The notes beneath the pieces were generated by a model. It ran no database searches. It had not been told where the DNA came from and was given only the letters and a program-made list of their open reading frames with translations. Positions 58,897 to 64,000 of a stretch of 64,000 nt of DNA are shown one piece after another. The stretch's first letter is position 1; each line of letters starts with the position of its first letter. The stretch comes from Megalobrama amblycephala (lineage: Eukaryota; Chordata; Actinopteri; Cypriniformes; Xenocyprididae). A program made the position numbers and the translations under genes. The stretch spans positions 49,827,691-49,891,690 of the forward strand of contig NC_063045.1 in the NCBI RefSeq assembly GCF_018812025.1, written 5' to 3'.

Positions 58897-60811
58897 GCAT
58901 CTGTTTGGATGGCATAGCTGTAATGTAGTCAAATTGTGTAAAGTCATTAAGAACCTGGTCACATCGGTTAACTGCAGGCAGAAGCTAATGATCGTGTGAG
59001 AGCTGAAAAGAGTGTTTCTGAGCCAGTTTGGGTCTAGGGAACATGTGTTGAATCATTTACACTGTTTACTCTGTGCATCAGAAGGTGTTAGACTCATCCA
59101 TGCTATTTTAATAATCTGAGAGAAGGCAGAAAAACCATTCCCACACCAGTCTGCTGTATAACATCTTCAGGCTCATAAAACATAATGTGCATCTTTTTTT
59201 CTTTTTTTTTTAAATTTTTTCCCCAACATACTTTAGAGTCAATGTAAATGTAATCACCTTCAAGAGAAAAGCTGTTCAGTATGGTCTGAAGCATTAAACG
59301 TGACAAGGTTTTTAATGCAATTTAAAAAGGACCGTCTTTTGTAAGACACATCTTTTGTTCTAATTCATATTTATATAATACAAGTTTCCGATAAACTCTT
59401 TGAACGTTTGATGTCTTTGAAATGCAGCAAAGACAGAGATTAAATAGGTTTTTATTTTTGGAAAGCCAATAAACCAATGATGCCTAACGGCTAGGAAATA
59501 TGAGAGCGAGCCTGTGTTGTGCGTTTCTATAGCTGACACCGATCCTCCCTGATCTGTCCATATCTTCAGGTCCTCTAGACCCCAAGTTCAAGCATTTCTT
59601 AAGAAAGCTATGGAAAACTGAAAGGTCCTTTTCAGTGCATTTTAATGGTGAACATGTCAAGCAGCTTCAAAAAGACACATTGGGAACTATGCTAGACTAT
59701 AGTGAAGCTCCTGCCTTAGAGGTAAAATATCACTTTTGGCCTTTCTTAAAAATACAATTCAATTCAAGGCCTGTTCGCTCAAAAGAATGTGAAGCCTAGT
59801 CATTATTAGCTGATCTCGGCTGGGGATCTGATGAAGAAATGAAATCTGCTTTATAACTTCAAAGGTCTTCACTTCAGTACAGGCACCTAGCTGTCCGGCT
59901 CACTACCAAGCCAACAGGGGTGTAACGGGGAGTTTTTATTGGATAACAAATAGGAAGACATAGAATAGCCTTCAGAAATACTGTGGTGTGATATTCCAGC
60001 ACTAATTTTGAACAGTGGATTATTTTTAAATCTGCTCCACTCAAATTTTAAGTGCCATTGTGACACACCACAGGGCTGAAAAATAGATGGAGGCCTTGGA
60101 ACGGTGGTATTCAACTGCTTATGAATTCACCTGAATAGGGCTGCTGGCACAAAAAAAAAGCAGGGATAAAGCTGATTTTTTTCATTACTTTTATCTGTGT
60201 GCGTAAATGCACAAGGAAAAGCACATCTGTTTCGTTTGGGGAGGGGGTTTTTGTGGGTGTGTGTCTGTGTGCGTTTTAGAGGGGAAATGGAATTTTACCC
60301 TGAAGCCATCTGCATTACACTTTGAAGACAGAACAGTCATTTTTGTTGGTCCTGACCACACCCAACAACGGCCCCTTCCCAACGGACTGCACAAGACCAG
60401 ACATGACGTCCAGTCTGATGAACCGAGCATACCATCCTTTGGCGCCAGTTTGTGAATCTCTTTTCTTTATCTTTAATTTCTATATAAATATACTTACAGG
60501 TGCATGATATATATGTACCATATCGGTTATCAGCAAATAATACAGATCTTTTTTAATTTACTGGTATCAGAGTTTAGTATTATTCATATAGTATTTTATT
60601 AATATTTTGAATTTGCTTTCATTATTTATTTATTTTTTTGCTTCAGACCATACTGAACTGATCTTTTTGTTTTATTTAAATTTTTTGTTTTTTTTTATCA
60701 ATTTTGTTTTATTAATTATGCCCTTTTGTCAAAGTTTTTTATATTTCTATTCAGCTTTCTTTGTATTTCAGTTTTAAATAATTTTTGTACTTCAACTTTT
60801 TTGTAGGTGTT
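58897..60811. other. Upstream intron, no gene
   Basis: Mostly unclassified. 60500-60790 is AT-rich and may be a decayed relative of the 48295-48637 element. Confidence 0.35.
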
Positions 60812-61221
60812 AAAGGTGCCCTAGAATTAAAAATTGAATTAACCTTGGCATAGTTAAATAACAAGAGTTCAGTACATTGAAATGACATACAGTGAGTCTC
60901 AAACACCATTGTTTCCTCCTTCTTATATAAATCTCATTTGTTTAAAAGACCTCCGAAGAACAGGCGAATCTCAACATAACACCGACTGTTACGTAACAGT
61001 CGGGATCATTAATATGTACGCCCCCAATATTTGCATATGCCAGCTCATGTTCAAGGCATTACACAAGGGCAGGATGTCTGGATGTGCACAGCTGAATCAT
61101 CAGACTAGGTAAGAAAGCAAGAACAATAGCGAAAAATGTCAGATGGAGCGATAATAACTGACATGATCCATGATATCATGATATTTTTAGTGATATTTGT
61201 AAATTGTCTTTCTAAATGTTT
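60812..61221 (+). mobile_element. Dispersed repeat, copy B (continues to about 61680)
   Basis: Starts AAAGGTGCCCTAGAATTAAA. It matches copy A (4523-4908) throughout and keeps the palindrome at 60983-61002. Beyond 61221, where copy A is truncated, repeat-like sequence continues to about 61680 (for example the CG-containing AAAGGGGCCGCGCAGCCTGA near 61547), so this copy is longer. The far terminus was not located. Confidence 0.75.
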
Positions 61222-61680
61222 CGTTAGCATGTTGCTAATGTACTGTTAAATGTGGTTAAAGTTACCATCGTTTCTTACTGCATTCACAGAGACAAGACTG
61301 TTGTTATTTTCATTTTTTAAACACTTGTAGTCTGTATAATTCATAAACACAACTTCATTCTTCATAAATCTCTCCAACAGTGTGTAATGTTAGCTTTAGC
61401 GACGGAGCACCATCAAACTCATTCAGAATCAAATGTAAACATCCAAATAAATACCATACTTACGCGATTAGACATGCTGCATGACAAACACTTTTTAAAT
61501 ATCCATTTTGAGTCGTGAGCTCCGGGGGCAGAGAGCACGAGAATTTAAAGGGGCCGCGCAGCCTGAATCAGCGCATAGTTAATTATGCCCCAAAATCAGC
61601 AGTTAAAAAAATTAATTAAAAAAAATCTATGGGGTATTTAACAGAGCAAAAAACATTGCTATCGCAAATGACTGATGGAG

Positions 61681-63097
61681 AAATCAGAAGCAGCTGAGAA
61701 AACGGGGTGTTTATCATGTGAATGTTGCTGTTTTTCTTGAAATATTGTGTGAAAACATCGAATGGACAGAAAGAGGAAGGTGAACACAAGACACAAACAT
61801 CATTTGTGTAGAAACATCAGAGCTTTCAACTATCAGGCTCCTGCAGCTAAACCTTCTGTTCCTTCAAAGCAGGAGGTTCAGAAAGACTTGCAGACACCTG
61901 ATGTTTTGTTCAAATACTTGTCAGGTCTGGGCACACCGTTATGGCATCCCTATACTGTAGATTTCGTTTTATTTGAAAAGGGGGAAAACATAGCCGAGGC
62001 ATGTTCTGAACTGGATGAGAAGATAAAGTCAGCTTTGCTTTGTAGTTTCAATCATGCAGAGGGATGCAGCATAGCCACTGGCAACTAGAGACAGGATGAG
62101 GGCAGCCAGTTTCCTCCCTGCCGTTTTACCGCACAGCTCCTGGGGGCACTGAGGATTCAGTTACCACAACAGCACAAGCTAAGATAAGATTTAAAAACAC
62201 TTTCCCTGGCCAAGAACAAGAAATGAGCCCCAGATCCCAATAAAACACAAACACCTGAGGAATATGTGAGCAAAATCAAAATAATATTGAATATAAAGGA
62301 GCGCTTTGTTTTTTAGAGCTTCGTGTTGGAGTTTCTGCTCAAGTCAATGTTTGTTTTGAGCCAAAACGGTCGTTAATGCAAATTACGTGACAAAGAGAAC
62401 TTTAGAAGTTAAAATATTTAAGGCAGAGATGCAAAACTACATACAGTGTTAGTCTCTGCATTAGTAGTGGGAATTTTTCATTGGTCATCTATTTTCATTG
62501 GCATATATATTATATATTCACACACCATATTGCAAATGTCTTATATATAGTACAATAAACAAGTTAATATGTAAAAGCAATTTCGCATTCAAAATCAAAC
62601 TGTTGGTCTAAATATCACTTTCAATAAAAAGGAAAAAACATATACTCAGCAATACAATTTGAATAATCACATCTGACTTTAAATGTTGGCTGGAAAACAG
62701 TTGGGATGTTTAGCAGATGAGAAGGGAAAGTAGCTGTACTGCTGCCCAGGATGGTGCAGCGACTGATGCTGAAGATAAAATGGATCAGTCATTGCACTGA
62801 GCCGTTGGCTGCCTCGGCCCATCTGAGATGTGAGAGCCACTGGGGTGAGTTCATGAAAAGGATCAAACATGCTCCAAAGCTTTACAGCGATATGATATGT
62901 TACCCTTCCCCATGCCTGAGTTAACAAAGCACAAGAAAATAAGAGAAATTATATTGAAAGTTGTAGTTCCACTGCCTGAACTGTATAAAACAGACTTTGA
63001 ACCAAATGAAAAAGGCTGATGACCACCAATGGGTCAAGGTTTGGCTAGTTAGGAAGAAGTTAGCGTCAGCTGGTAGATGCCAACTACACCATTCTAA
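61681..63097. other. Upstream intron with a 108-codon open frame of unknown meaning
   Basis: The open frame at 61762-62088 (plus) starts MDRKRKVNTRHKHHLC and contains FEKGENIAEACSELDEKIKS. It has a basic start and mixed, protein-like composition. I do not recognise a family, it has no neighbouring gene, and it lies just beyond a transposon, so it could be a transposon-captured fragment or chance. Confidence 0.3.
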
Positions 63098-64000
63098 AAA
63101 AAAGAAAAAAAAAAAAAAAAAAAAGAATAAAAAAGGCATTTTTCTCCTTTGACAGCCATTCATAAGTAGCCGTGTGTTCTGATAAAAAAATTTTTTTTTG
63201 CAAGAACATAATACTGCAAAAACAAATATTACCAGTGCCTTTGTCTGCTTGAATGTCACAGCTCAAGATAGTTGCTAGGGGAGGTCTTGAGACTAACAGT
63301 GTTCTTGTGGTGACCTCAGCCAATCACTTGTGTAACTGAGATGAATGGGAATGCTATGATGACTAAAACTTGACGTCAACACCATTAAGCTCTTGCTTCG
63401 GAAAAAGACAAACTTCTTCAGGGCTTGCAATATTGGTAGGCCGACATCCCAGGGCATTTCAATTCTACTCGGCCAAAAAAGACAGATCAAAATGAAGAAA
63501 AAGGTACAGCCAAAGAAAAGCCGACCACCACAAGAGTTCCAAAAAAATCAGACTATGAGGTGAAAAGAAAGTGCAGTTTTTTTTGGTTTAATGAACAAAA
63601 GAATTTCCGTGGCTGGAACATGACAAGGTAAACAACACAATGTTCTGTCGGGTGTTTCGTCATTTCTCCACAATTTCTGACTCGACAAGCTCTTCTGTCA
63701 CTGGAACCAGTAATTTTATGAAAGACCCCATCAAAAACCATGACAAAACCCTGCATCACAAGAAGTGCATTGGTGCCCAGTCTGTAGTGTCTTTTCCAAA
63801 ATGAATGCCATCTGCAAAAAACATACTAAAAGTAAACCAAGCACACAGGAAGTCCAGTTCAGTTAGAACCAAATGCATATTTGCATTGATGATTGTAATT
63901 TGATTATTTTATACAGTATATGACTGTTGATATTTGTGTCTTGAAAAATGTTTAAACTCCTATCAAATTTTCAAAAAAAAAAAGAAAAAAGTTTTTTATT
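63098..64000. other. Upstream intron to window end, no gene
   Basis: A poly-A tract at about 63098-63124 and another A-rich run at 63972-63990. No alcam signal-peptide exon was recognised. Confidence 0.35.

Overview
The window is vertebrate nuclear DNA from a ray-finned fish, most likely a cyprinid (carp, goldfish or zebrafish relative). This rests on the vertebrate exon-intron gene, the A+T-rich introns, the abundance of short non-autonomous DNA transposons with terminal inverted repeats, long CA/TA/CT microsatellites, and coding exons that read closest to fish neurolin. There is no bacterial or phage architecture, no CRISPR array, no rRNA or tRNA gene that I can support, and no retroviral gene.

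The only gene I can support is on the minus strand: part of alcam (CD166 / neurolin / DM-GRASP), probably the alcama paralogue. It is an immunoglobulin-superfamily adhesion receptor. Seven consecutive internal exons are readable, in transcript order 18474-18368, 18190-17971, 15195-15131, 11711-11624, 10475-10302, 7335-7211 and 7085-6953. Spliced together they give exactly 912 coding bases with consistent phase. They encode the first three extracellular Ig domains: V1 (two exons), V2 (three exons) and the first C2 domain (two exons). Each domain is bounded by phase-1 introns. The 5'UTR/signal-peptide exon is not recognisable and probably lies beyond 64000. The exons for the last two C2 domains, the membrane span and the tail lie below position 1.

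Layout: 1-6952 is the start of the intron after exon 8 and is dominated by nested foldback DNA transposons (about 2150-6584). 6953-18474 is the exon-bearing block, with introns of 125, 2966, 1148, 3419, 2775 and 177 bp that carry a MITE, a LINE 3' end, several palindromic elements and long CA/TA tracts. 18475-64000 is more than 45 kb with no recognisable exon, read as the long first intron. It holds nested transposons (about 19730-22565), a near-identical pair of Tc1/mariner-like non-autonomous elements (30675-31620 and 49028-49976), a near-perfect 0.78 kb palindrome (41772-42551), GGTTGCTAGGGC-type minisatellite (33190-33790), and stretches of apparently unique DNA that are candidates for conserved regulatory elements.

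I did not find a new multi-gene system. The observations most worth a second look are structural: very long cruciform-capable palindromes, multi-level transposon nesting, a transposon remnant ending about 12 bases from an alcam splice donor, and a 20-base perfect palindrome kept in both copies of a dispersed repeat. Repeat family assignments are by eye from terminal motifs and copy-to-copy comparison inside this window. No database search was run.
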